From contig JAAVYW010000040.1 of NCBI GenBank assembly GCA_022791315.1, positions 1 to 42,931 on the forward strand: DNA of 42,931 nucleotides, in the 5' to 3' direction. The DNA is from Oscillospiraceae bacterium. Lineage in GTDB: Bacteria > Bacillota > Clostridia > Oscillospirales > Ruminococcaceae. Below are positions 35,827 to 42,931 of the stretch, piece by piece (the first letter of the stretch is position 1; each line of letters starts with the position of its first letter). The notes beneath the pieces were generated by a model. It worked only from the letters and a program-made list of their open reading frames with translations, ran no database searches and was not told the DNA's origin. A program made the translations under genes and the position numbers.

Positions 35827-38160
35827 ATGATTACCCAAATCACCAAGAGAGACGGCAGGACTGTGGCCTTTAGCCTGGAAAAGATTGCCAACGCCATTTT
35901 CAAGGCAGCCCAGGTACACGAGGGCCACGACTACGACATGGCCCTGGATTTGAGCTCCCAGGTTGTGCAGTACCTGGAGGAGCAGCACATCCAGGTGCCT
36001 ACCGTGGAGCAGATTCAGGACGCCGTGGAGCGCACCCTGATTGAGAACGGCCACAGCCGTACTGCCAAGGAATACATCCTCTACCGCGCCCAGCGCACCC
36101 GCATCCGGGAGATGAACACCCGCCTGATGAAGACCTACGAGGACTTGACCTTCAAGCCCGCCGCCGAGAGCGACATCAAGCGGGAAAATGCCAATATTGA
36201 CGGCGACACCGCCATGGGCACCATGCTCAAATACGGTTCCGAGGGCGCCAAGCAGTTCTACGAGATGTTTGTCTTAGACCCTGTCCACTCTGAGGCCCAC
36301 AAATCCGGGGACATCCACATCCACGACCTGGATTTCCTCACCCTCACCACCACTTGCTGCCAGATTGACATTGAAAAGCTGTTCCACGGCGGCTTCTGCA
36401 CCGGGCACGGCTATCTGCGGGAGCCAAAGGACATCCAGAGCTTTTCCGCCCTTGCCTGTATCGCCATCCAGTCCAACCAGAACGACCAGCACGGGGGGCA
36501 GAGCATCCCCAACTTTGACTACGGCATGACCCTGGGCGTCAAGCGCACCTACCGCAAGAACTACACCCAGAACCTGGCGAAGTCCATTGAGCTGCTGGCG
36601 GGCCGGGAATTCACCCCCGACCAGGCCAAGGCCCTGGCCAAGCGCATTGAGGAGGACTTCCATACCTCCCCTGCCCTGGAAGGGGACGAGAAGTACCGGG
36701 CCTATGAAAAGGAGCTGCTGGTGAAGGAGGGCCTCTCCCCCGAGGAGGTCGACAAGTGCCAGGCCTTTGCCATGCGCCATTCCGCCAAGGAGACCGACCG
36801 GGCCACCTACCAGGCCATGGAGGCCCTGGTACACAACTTAAACACCATGCACTCCCGCGCCGGGGCCCAAATCCCCTTTAGCTCCCTCAACTACGGCATG
36901 GACACCACCCCCGAGGGCCGCATGGTCATCCGCAACCTGCTCTTAGCCACCGACGCCGGCCTGGGCAATGGGGAAACCGCCGTCTTCCCCATCCAGATTT
37001 TCAAGGTGAAGGAGGGGGTCAACTACAACCCCGGCGACCCCAACTACGACCTGTTCAAGCTGGCCTGCAAGGTCTCGGCCAAGCGGCTGTTCCCCAATTT
37101 CTCCTTCCTGGACGCCCCCTTCAACGCCCAGTACTACAGGCCCGGCCATCATGAGACCGAGGTGGCCTACATGGGCTGCCGCACCCGCGTTGTCGCCAAT
37201 GTCTATGACCCCACCCGGGAAATCGTCAACGGCCGGGGCAACCTGAGCTTCACCTCCGTGAACCTCCCCCGCCTGGCTATCCTGGCAAACGGGGATATCG
37301 ACACCTTCTTCTCCAGCCTGGACGAGAAAATTGAACTGGTTATCCACCAGCTTCTCCACCGCTTTAAAATCCAGTGTGATAAAAAAGTGCGCAACTACCC
37401 CTTCCTCATGGGCCAGGGGGTGTGGATTGACTCCGAAAAGCTGGAGCCCGACGACAGCGTGGCCGAGGTATTAAAGCACGGCACCCTCACCCTGGGCTTT
37501 ATCGGCCTGGCCGAGTGCCTCAAGGCCCTGATGGGCGTCCACCACGGCGAGAGCATGGAGGCCCAGGAAATGGGGCTCAAAATCGTGGAACATATGCGCA
37601 AGCGGATGGATGAGGCCGCAGCGCAATACCACCTGAATTTCTCCCTCATCGCCACCCCCGCCGAGGGGCTCTCGGGCCGCTTTGTAGCCATTGATAAAAA
37701 GCGCTTTGGCATCATCCCCGGCGTCACCGACCGGGAGTACTACACCAACTCCTTCCACGTCCCCGTCTACTACAACATCTCCGCCTTTGATAAAATCAAA
37801 CGGGAGGCCCCCTACCACGCCCTCACCAACGGCGGCCATATCACCTATGTGGAGTTGGACGGCGACCTGACGAAAAACGTGGACGCCTTTGAGGCGGTGG
37901 TCCGCTGCATGAAGGAGAGCGGCATCGGCTACGGCTCCATCAACCACCCGGTGGACAGGGACCCGGTCTGCGGTTTCAACGGCATCATTGACAACGAGTG
38001 CCCCTGCTGCGGCCGCAAAGAGGACGAGGGCAAGACCGGCTTCGAGCGCATCCGCCGCATCACCGGCTATCTGGTGGGTTCCGTAGAGAGCTTTAACAAC
38101 GCAAAAAGGGCCGAAGAGCACGACCGTGTCAAGCACGGCTGCTGCTGTGGCCTTGATTGA
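35827..38160 (+). CDS. nrdD: anaerobic ribonucleoside-triphosphate reductase (class III)
   Basis: A 777-residue glycyl-radical enzyme that makes dNTPs without oxygen. An ATP-cone regulatory domain occupies residues ~1-95 (MITQITKRDGRTVAFSLEKI). The catalytic barrel includes DIHIHDLDFLTLTTTCCQID with active-site Cys, and SFTSVNLPRLAIL. Near the C-terminus a zinc site (VCGFNGIIDNECPCCG) precedes the radical loop RRITGYLVGS with the radical Gly747. The end is Cys-rich (GCCCGLD). The ribosome site AAAGGA is about 12 bases before ATG 35827. The activase nrdG follows after a 219-base gap. NrdR-type boxes upstream suggest dATP-controlled transcription; the ATP cone gives allosteric control. Confidence 0.97.
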   Translation: MITQITKRDGRTVAFSLEKIANAIFKAAQVHEGHDYDMALDLSSQVVQYLEEQHIQVPTVEQIQDAVERTLIENGHSRTAKEYILYRAQRTRIREMNTRLMKTYEDLTFKPAAESDIKRENANIDGDTAMGTMLKYGSEGAKQFYEMFVLDPVHSEAHKSGDIHIHDLDFLTLTTTCCQIDIEKLFHGGFCTGHGYLREPKDIQSFSALACIAIQSNQNDQHGGQSIPNFDYGMTLGVKRTYRKNYTQNLAKSIELLAGREFTPDQAKALAKRIEEDFHTSPALEGDEKYRAYEKELLVKEGLSPEEVDKCQAFAMRHSAKETDRATYQAMEALVHNLNTMHSRAGAQIPFSSLNYGMDTTPEGRMVIRNLLLATDAGLGNGETAVFPIQIFKVKEGVNYNPGDPNYDLFKLACKVSAKRLFPNFSFLDAPFNAQYYRPGHHETEVAYMGCRTRVVANVYDPTREIVNGRGNLSFTSVNLPRLAILANGDIDTFFSSLDEKIELVIHQLLHRFKIQCDKKVRNYPFLMGQGVWIDSEKLEPDDSVAEVLKHGTLTLGFIGLAECLKALMGVHHGESMEAQEMGLKIVEHMRKRMDEAAAQYHLNFSLIATPAEGLSGRFVAIDKKRFGIIPGVTDREYYTNSFHVPVYYNISAFDKIKREAPYHALTNGGHITYVELDGDLTKNVDAFEAVVRCMKESGIGYGSINHPVDRDPVCGFNGIIDNECPCCGRKEDEGKTGFERIRRITGYLVGSVESFNNAKRAEEHDRVKHGCCCGLD

Positions 38161-38379
38161 GAAGCCCCTACAGGGGTTCCCCAATCGAAGGAGACCGCAT
38201 TTTGCAAGAAGGCAGGCCGCTTTCACCGGCGATACCCCCTTGCAAAATAGGAGACTTTTTTCCGACGGCAAAGCCGCCTGGAAAATAACCGGGATTCCAT
38301 GTGTCTGCTCGCGCAGGCAAGCGTCTTCGGGAGCGGGAGTCGATGCTGTTCCCGGGGAAACCAGAGGGAGGGAAAATCG
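38161..38379. other. structured gap between nrdD and nrdG
   Basis: An inverted repeat ATTTTGCAAG (38199-38208) / CTTGCAAAAT (38239-38248) forms a ten-base stem without a T-run, perhaps an mRNA processing or stability element. A TTG-start 28-codon ORF with GAAGGAG upstream (38202 on) overlaps it; its peptide is proline-rich and unlike any family, so I do not call it. Confidence 0.5.
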
Positions 38380-38889
38380 ATGGAAGAATCGCGCCTGCGC
38401 CTCTCCGGCGTAGTCAAGGAATCGGTGGTAGACGGCCCCGGCATCCGCTACACAGTCTTCACCCAGGGCTGCCCCCATCACTGCCCCGGCTGCCACAACC
38501 CAGAGACTCATCCTTTTGACGGCGGCTTCCTCTGTGAGGACGGGAAAATCCTGGCGGACTTAGGGCGGGACCCCCTGCTCTCCGGCGTCACCTTCTCCGG
38601 GGGCGAGCCCTTTGCCCAGGCGGCGAATATGGCCCGCCTGGGCCGCAAAATCAAGGCTATGGGGTTAAATCTCATGTGCTACACCGGCTACACCTTCGAG
38701 CAGCTTTTTGCCTCTGGGGATGCGGGTTGGCTGGCCCTGCTGGAAACCTGCGACCTGCTGGTAGACGGCCCCTTCCTTCAAGAGCAGCGGGACCTGTCCC
38801 TCCTGTTCCGGGGCAGTAAAAACCAGCGCATCCTGGATGTCCCCGCCTCCTTAGCCACCGGGAAGGCCATAGAGGCCGATTTATCCTAA
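38380..38889 (+). CDS. nrdG: anaerobic ribonucleotide reductase-activating protein
   Basis: A 169-residue radical SAM enzyme that makes the glycyl radical on NrdD. The 4Fe-4S ligands are Cys31, Cys35 and Cys38 in GCPHHCPGCHN, followed by TFSGGEPFAQA (~69-79), the SAM-binding GGE motif, and MCYTGYTFEQL. The start is ATG 38380, with AGAGGGAGGG nine bases upstream; the open frame before it is in the gap. Length is typical. Confidence 0.95.
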   Translation: MEESRLRLSGVVKESVVDGPGIRYTVFTQGCPHHCPGCHNPETHPFDGGFLCEDGKILADLGRDPLLSGVTFSGGEPFAQAANMARLGRKIKAMGLNLMCYTGYTFEQLFASGDAGWLALLETCDLLVDGPFLQEQRDLSLLFRGSKNQRILDVPASLATGKAIEADLS

Positions 38890-38892
38890 TAC

Positions 38893-38932
38893 AAGCCTCC
38901 CTCTGTATTAAAAACCTGCAGAGGGGGGCTCT
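38893..38932 (+). terminator. probable terminator after nrdG
   Basis: AGCCTCCCTCTG (about 38894-38905) pairs with CAGAGGGGGGCT (about 38920-38931) over an A/T-rich loop. Only a poor T-run follows (CTCCTATT), so its strength is uncertain. Confidence 0.5.
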
Positions 38933-39017
38933 CCTATTAAGAGGGGAATTCCCAGCAGCCCTCCAACTTCCACAAAATCCCCCCTCCCCCTGTGCCGAAA
39001 TTTGCCGCTTCCACCAC

Positions 39018-39046
39018 TTGCCCTTTCCGGCAAAGGGAGGTATACT
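39018..39046 (+). promoter_or_regulatory. promoter for MATE transporter gene
   Basis: TTGCCC (39018-39023), 17 bases, TATACT (39041-39046), 100 bases before the gene start. Confidence 0.6.
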
Positions 39047-39145
39047 AGTGGTGTATTTATGTTTTGGGCGTCTGCCTTTTCCGGCGGGCCCTCTTTTTTG
39101 TGCAGAAGCCCGGGGACGCCGGGGAGAAGGGAGACAAACACAACC

Positions 39146-40522
39146 ATGGAACAGACCAAAAAGCCAAATGCCCTCAACGGCATCACCGAAGGGGTGATTT
39201 GGAAGCAGCTGTTGCTCTTCGCCGTGCCGATTCTCATGAGCAACTTATTCCAGCAGCTCTACACCACCATGGACTCGGTGATTGTAGGGCAGTTTGTGGG
39301 CAGCCAGGCGCTGGCGGCAGTGGGTTCCACAGGGTCGCTGTGCGGGCTGCTGGTGGGCTTTTTTGTGGGGCTCTCCACCGGCGCGGGGGTCATCGTCTCC
39401 CAATACTATGGCGCCGAGGACTGGGACGGCCTCCACAACGCTGTCCACACCGCCATGGGCATTTCGGTGGTGGCAGGTGTCATCCTCACGGTGGTGGGCC
39501 TGGTGCTCTCCCCCACCCTGCTGCGCTGGATTAACACCCCGGATGACGTGTTCGACATGGCAGTGGTCTACCTGCGCATCTATTTCGGCGGCATCCTCTC
39601 CCTGACTATCTACAACATGGGCGCAGGCATCCTGCGGGCCATTGGTGACAGCCGCCGCCCCCTGAACTACCTGATTATCAGCGCCGTTATCAATGTGGCG
39701 CTCAATCTCCTGTTTGTCTGCGTGTTCCACATGGGGGTGGCGGGCGTGGCCTGGGCCACCCTGATTGCCCAGGTGGTGACGGCAGTGTTGGTGATGATTA
39801 ACCTGATGTCCACCACGGAGGGGTATAAGGTCATCCTCTCCCACATCACTATCCACAGGGATACCTTCTTAAAAATCCTGAAAATCGGCATCCCCGCCGG
39901 GTTCCAGTCTGTAGTGGTCTCCCTGTCCAATACGGTTATCCAGGCCCAAATCAACTTTTTTGGCTCTGATGTCATGGCGGGCCTCTCTGCCGCCGGGCGT
40001 ATCGACGGCTTCATCTACATGCCCATCAACGCCTTTGGCCTGGCTATGACCACCTTTGTGGGCCAAAACGTGGGCGCAGGCCGGCTAGATAGGGTGCGCA
40101 AGGGGGTCAAGGTGTGCCTGGCAATGGCGCTGGGCATTGTCATCGCCGAGGGCGCGCTGATTTACGTCTTCACCGAGCCGCTGTTGAGCCTGATTTCCCA
40201 GGAAACGGCAGTCCTGCAATACGGGGGCATGATGGTGCACTTGATGGCCTCCACCTACTGGATTTTCGTCATGGCCGAAGTGCTCTCCGGCGTCATCCGT
40301 GGCTCCGGGGAAGCCATGGTTCCCATGGTCATCTACATCTGCGGCATGTGCCTGTTCCGCCTGGTGTGGGTGCTGGTGGTGATGAAGGTATTCGAGACTA
40401 TCCAGTCCGTGGTGTGGTGCTATCCCGCCTCCTGGTCCCTCACCGCCCTGGCCTTTATCATCTACTATTTCAAAGGCAACTGGCTTTCCCGCCATCACAG
40501 GGAAATCGCCCCCCAGAAATAA
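39146..40522 (+). CDS. MATE family efflux transporter
   Basis: A 458-residue exporter with twelve helices in two halves. LLFAVPILMSNLFQQLYTTMDSVIVGQFVG (first helices, cited as separate motifs PILMSNLFQQLY and MDSVIVGQFVG) and the second-half FVGQNVGAGRLDRVRKG are typical MATE signatures. Such transporters exchange cationic drugs or metabolites for Na+ or H+. ATG 39146 has AAGGGAG about 12 bases upstream; the longer frame contains the promoter. A single-gene unit with its own promoter and terminator. The substrate is unknown. Confidence 0.92.
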   Translation: MEQTKKPNALNGITEGVIWKQLLLFAVPILMSNLFQQLYTTMDSVIVGQFVGSQALAAVGSTGSLCGLLVGFFVGLSTGAGVIVSQYYGAEDWDGLHNAVHTAMGISVVAGVILTVVGLVLSPTLLRWINTPDDVFDMAVVYLRIYFGGILSLTIYNMGAGILRAIGDSRRPLNYLIISAVINVALNLLFVCVFHMGVAGVAWATLIAQVVTAVLVMINLMSTTEGYKVILSHITIHRDTFLKILKIGIPAGFQSVVVSLSNTVIQAQINFFGSDVMAGLSAAGRIDGFIYMPINAFGLAMTTFVGQNVGAGRLDRVRKGVKVCLAMALGIVIAEGALIYVFTEPLLSLISQETAVLQYGGMMVHLMASTYWIFVMAEVLSGVIRGSGEAMVPMVIYICGMCLFRLVWVLVVMKVFETIQSVVWCYPASWSLTALAFIIYYFKGNWLSRHHREIAPQK

Positions 40523-40526
40523 TAAA

Positions 40527-40568
40527 ATGCCCCCCTTGCCCAAGTTCATGGCAGGGGGGTATTTTTTG
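40527..40568 (+). terminator. intrinsic terminator after MATE gene
   Basis: ATGCCCCCCTTGCC (40527-40540) pairs with GGCAGGGGGGTAT (40550-40562), followed by T6. It can also serve the convergent flavin reductase gene. Confidence 0.85.
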
Positions 40569-40648
40569 TAGTTCTCCTTGGGAACCAACGTCTGTTGACA
40601 TGTGGCGCGCACCGCCGGCTCCATCTCTTAGGGTGGGCAGCCTTCCCA

Positions 40649-41248
40649 CTAGCGGTTGGGGCGCGGCCCCCGCCGCCTCTTCCCCACAGGTTTTTTGCGC
40701 ACAGAATAGCCAAAGCTGCCCAGCTTCTCCCCCAGGGCAAAGTATTCCCCGTGGGCATAGGCCAGCAGGTTTGCCCGGTCCAAGTGCAGCTTGCCCTGCC
40801 TGTCCAGGAGGGCCGGGGCCACCTGCACCCCCACAATCCGGGCCAGGAACATATCGTGGGAGCCCAGCGGCAGCACCTGGGTCACTTTACACAACAGCTG
40901 CACCGGGCTCTCCCCGATGGCCGGGCACTGCAAAGGCTCTGCCGCTTCGGGGGTCAGGCCGCAGTGAGCAAATTTATCCGTATCCCGCCCGGAGCGCACA
41001 CCGCAGAAGTCCACCGCCTTCACCATCTCCCGGGTAGTGAGGTTGATGACAAACTCCCCGCTCTCCTGAATGATGGGATAGGAATACCGCTCCGGCCGCA
41101 GGGAAATGTAGGTGGTGGCGGGTTGGCTGCACACAATCCCCGTCCAGGCCACTGTGAGCACGTTGGGCTGTTCCATTGTCCCGCAGGATACCAGCACCGC
41201 CGGCACCGGGGCCAGCAGCGCTCCGGGATTCCACCGCTGCTTCTCCAA
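40649..41248 (-). CDS. flavin reductase family protein (FMN-binding)
   Basis: A 199-residue split-barrel flavoprotein of the flavin reductase-like family. Visible are the N-terminal NPGALLAPVPAVLVSCG, the central ATTYISLRPERYSYPIIQESGEFVINL and FCGVRSGRDTDKFAHCGL (the family's G-x-x-S-G-x-x-x-D-K-F pattern), and the closing HGEYFALGEKLGSFGYSVRK. These proteins reduce FMN or act as small oxidoreductases. I chose TTG 41248 with GGGAGG eight bases upstream; the longer start would overlap the sucrase stop and its last codons. It follows the GH32 gene by 13 bases, so they are co-transcribed. The link between the two functions is not obvious. Confidence 0.87.
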   Translation of the reverse strand: MEKQRWNPGALLAPVPAVLVSCGTMEQPNVLTVAWTGIVCSQPATTYISLRPERYSYPIIQESGEFVINLTTREMVKAVDFCGVRSGRDTDKFAHCGLTPEAAEPLQCPAIGESPVQLLCKVTQVLPLGSHDMFLARIVGVQVAPALLDRQGKLHLDRANLLAYAHGEYFALGEKLGSFGYSVRKKPVGKRRRGPRPNR

Positions 41249-41261
41249 CTTCCCCACCTCC

Positions 41262-42356
41262 CTATTCCCTGTCAATCCAGGTGGAGAAATTCGCCTCCCC
41301 GCCGTTGACAAATACCTCCAGCACCGGGCCGTCCCGGAGGATTTCCAGCTTTTCCACCCGTCCCACGTATTCCATGGGGGTTTCCCAGTTGCAGGAGAGG
41401 ATAAATCCCCCTTCGGTGCGTCTCACCAGCGGGTCTTCCCCCGCCAGCAGCGGGGCAGCCTCCCCCACCGGGGCGGCCCGCAGAACACCGTCCGCCATTG
41501 TCAGCTCCCTGGGCAGGGTGAGGGCCCCGGCCCGTTTGGCCCCCTCCTTCACCTTCCTGCGCCAGCTGTAGAGCCAGCCAATCATCAGCCTGCGGCCATC
41601 CGGGGCCAAAAAGGTCTGGGGCGCATAGAAATCCGGCCCTGCCTCAACGGTGAACTCCCGCCGGGGGACAAACTTCTCCCCTACAAAGTCCCCATAGACA
41701 AACTGGGTGGCATGGAATACCCGGTTCATCTTGGAGAACATCAGCAGCGCCCCCTCCCCAAAGGGGAAGAAATCCGGGCACTCCACCACGCCGCCAAACT
41801 GTTCCCCCTGGATGAGTACCCCTCTGTAATCCCAGTGGAGCAGGTCCTTAGAGGCGTAGAGCAGCACCTTCCCCACCCCGTCCTTCCCTGAGCCGCAGAC
41901 CATGTAATAGGTGTCGCCAAAGAGGGAGACCTTTGGGTCGCGGAAATCGGCGCTGCCCTCCTCCGGGAAATGGGCAATCACCGGGTTGCCCTCATACTTG
42001 GTAAAATGCACCCCGTCCCGGCTGGTAGCCACCGACTGGGTCTGTCCCAGCGCATCGGACACAGAGGTATAGAAGAGGTATAGCACCCCGTCCTTCACCA
42101 CAGCGCTGCCGGAAAAGCAGCCGCCCCCCTGTTCGCTCTTCTCATAGGGCTCTTCCGGTGCCAGGGCAATGGGCAGCTCCTCCCAGTGTACCAGGTCAGT
42201 GCTCACAGCATGTCCCCAGTGCATAGGCCCCCACTTGGGCGCATAGGGGTAGTGCTGGAAAAAGGCATGGTATTGCCCCCTAAAATAGCACAGGCCATTG
42301 GGGTCGTTGAGCCAGCCTGTCTCCGGTTCAAAATGGCTTTTCATCCGTTCTGTCAT
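41262..42356 (-). CDS. GH32 beta-fructofuranosidase (sucrase/fructanase), compact form
   Basis: A 364-residue enzyme hydrolysing terminal fructose from sucrose or fructans. The five-bladed propeller holds the catalytic set: Asp18 (WLNDPNG), Asp140 (FRDP) and Glu192 (ECPD). Others are FQHYPYAPKWGPMHWGHA and CFSGSA. It is about 100 residues shorter than usual: the C-terminal beta-sandwich is reduced to ~65 residues ending LEVFVNGGEANFSTWI. ATG 42356 is chosen for AGGAG nine bases upstream; an upstream frame start lacks one. No signal peptide, so intracellular. A TTGCAC-17-TATAAT promoter precedes it. No PTS or fructokinase gene is adjacent. Confidence 0.9.
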   Translation of the reverse strand: MTERMKSHFEPETGWLNDPNGLCYFRGQYHAFFQHYPYAPKWGPMHWGHAVSTDLVHWEELPIALAPEEPYEKSEQGGGCFSGSAVVKDGVLYLFYTSVSDALGQTQSVATSRDGVHFTKYEGNPVIAHFPEEGSADFRDPKVSLFGDTYYMVCGSGKDGVGKVLLYASKDLLHWDYRGVLIQGEQFGGVVECPDFFPFGEGALLMFSKMNRVFHATQFVYGDFVGEKFVPRREFTVEAGPDFYAPQTFLAPDGRRLMIGWLYSWRRKVKEGAKRAGALTLPRELTMADGVLRAAPVGEAAPLLAGEDPLVRRTEGGFILSCNWETPMEYVGRVEKLEILRDGPVLEVFVNGGEANFSTWIDRE

Positions 42357-42392
42357 CTCATTCCATCTCCTGTCTCTCAAAATCCTGCTTCC

Positions 42393-42421
42393 ATTATACA
42401 CGCCCTTCCCTGCCTGTGCAA
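42393..42421 (-). promoter_or_regulatory. promoter for GH32-flavin reductase pair
   Basis: On the minus strand TTGCAC (42421-42416), 17 bases, TATAAT (42398-42393), with a TG two bases before the -10 box. Confidence 0.78.
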
Positions 42422-42476
42422 GCCCTATCCCCGCAAAAAGGGAGAGCCGCAGCCTGTAGCTGCAGCCCTGTCTTGC

Positions 42477-42698
42477 TTATAACCTGGACCCGTCGTCCAC
42501 CCACTGCTTGGCCCGGCGCACATTGTCGTCGTTTGCCGCGGGAATCACGGCGTGGTTGTTGGCAGGCCCATCCCCCATCCCGGCCCGCTCCAGGAAATCG
42601 TCCTGGGTAATGGCCTGGGTGATATATTTCCCCACAATGGGGTCGGCCTGGGGGTTCACCGTGGTGGCGTTGCCCTGCAATTTTTTAATCACATCCAT
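42477..42698 (-). CDS. small conserved-looking hypothetical protein
   Basis: A 73-residue soluble protein. It begins MDVIKKLQGNATTVNPQADP, has the segment ITQDDFLERAGMGDGPANN in the middle and ends NVRRAKQWVDDGSRL. There is no membrane segment or known domain. AGAGGAA lies eight bases before ATG 42698. The asparagine- and aspartate-rich loops and good codon use argue for a real gene. I do not recognise the family. It is transcribed toward the sucrase but has a GCAGCC/GGCTGC hairpin (about 42448-42470) after it. Confidence 0.6.
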   Translation of the reverse strand: MDVIKKLQGNATTVNPQADPIVGKYITQAITQDDFLERAGMGDGPANNHAVIPAANDDNVRRAKQWVDDGSRL

Positions 42699-42931
42699 GG
42701 CAAAATTCCTCTCTTTCCCCCGCCCCGCAGGACGGGCACAGAGCTATTGTTCCCTGCGCGCCAAGCTCCAACCAGGGGAATTTTTGCTTTGTGTAAGTTT
42801 GTCAAACAAATTGGACAAGGAACTCGAGAGGAGAAAGCCAGGAGAGTGGACGCATCGGAAAGTTGTTGGAGCGGCGGTTATAGACAGCAAGCTGCTGCTG
42901 GAAGTCAGCCAGAGAGAAGAAAGAGTGGACA
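42699..42931. other. window edge, no gene seen
   Basis: No ORF with a ribosome site. A TTTGTCAAACAAA near-palindrome (about 42798-42811) is present. The last 110 bases are purine-rich and of different composition from the rest of the window. Confidence 0.4.

Noticed and set aside
38202..38288. 28-codon TTG-start ORF with GAAGGAG upstream between nrdD and nrdG
   Set aside because: Non-ATG start, proline-rich peptide without family resemblance, and overlap with an inverted repeat; one ribosome-site match is not enough.
1..42931. CRISPR array, prophage, integrase or transposase
   Set aside because: No regularly spaced repeats and no ORF with the relevant domains; the only mobile-like elements are the short non-coding repeats at 13281 and 15263.

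Overview
The window looks like a chromosomal segment of a moderately GC-rich Clostridia bacterium, most likely of the Oscillospiraceae type. The grounds are the rpmG-secE-nusG-rplK-rplA order, strong AGGAGG ribosome sites with frequent GTG and TTG starts, anaerobic enzymes (NrdD/NrdG, Rnf-like subunits, a sodium-pump decarboxylase subunit) and a MecA-like adaptor. The family-level assignment is an inference. No tRNA, rRNA, CRISPR, integrase or transposase gene was found.

Layout. 0.2-2.1 kb: small hypotheticals and a GNAT acetyltransferase. 2.1-3.7 kb (minus): a Na+-pump decarboxylase beta subunit and a tiny OadG-like partner, behind a clear yybP-ykoY (Mn2+) riboswitch. 3.8-4.7 kb: a LytTR/DUF3021 regulatory pair. 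4.8-9.2 kb (plus): KdpD/KdpE-like two-component genes, a duplicated DUF1538 membrane protein and a tandem PII-like protein, which look like one functional unit. 9.4-13.1 kb: FapA-type protein, TadA, CPBP protease. 13.1-17.0 kb: a frameshifted TfoX-like gene, a Gfo/Idh/MocA oxidoreductase and a GH4 glycosidase, with two inverted copies of a ~95 bp MITE-like repeat and a structured RNA leader.

17.0-20.3 kb is the most unusual part. It holds a 28-codon ORF with a sequestered ribosome site and a convergent antisense RNA (type I toxin-antitoxin layout), then an AT-richer array of five XRE regulators and two ribbon-helix-helix proteins. One XRE copy is fused in frame to an FMN-dependent dehydrogenase through what looks like a one-base insertion at its stop codon.

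20.3-26.4 kb is housekeeping: argS, a DUF1934 gene and murI on minus; rpmG, secE, nusG, rplK and rplA on plus. rplJL-rpoBC do not follow; a broken gene stands there instead. 26.9-30.8 kb: a candidate small RNA, a PNPOx-like protein, asnA, an AEC transporter and rpe. 31.4-35.2 kb (plus): a divergent Rnf-like set (C, D, E-like, A-like) without RnfG or RnfB. 35.2-38.9 kb: nrdD and nrdG behind paired NrdR-type boxes and an attenuator-like hairpin. 39.0-42.9 kb: a MATE exporter, then a minus-strand GH32 sucrase-flavin reductase pair and a small conserved-looking protein.

The points best worth following are the riboswitch-controlled decarboxylase beta subunit, the PII/DUF1538/KdpDE unit, the type I-like module at 17.0-17.3 kb, the XRE array with its enzyme fusion, the inverted repeats and the reduced Rnf-like cluster.
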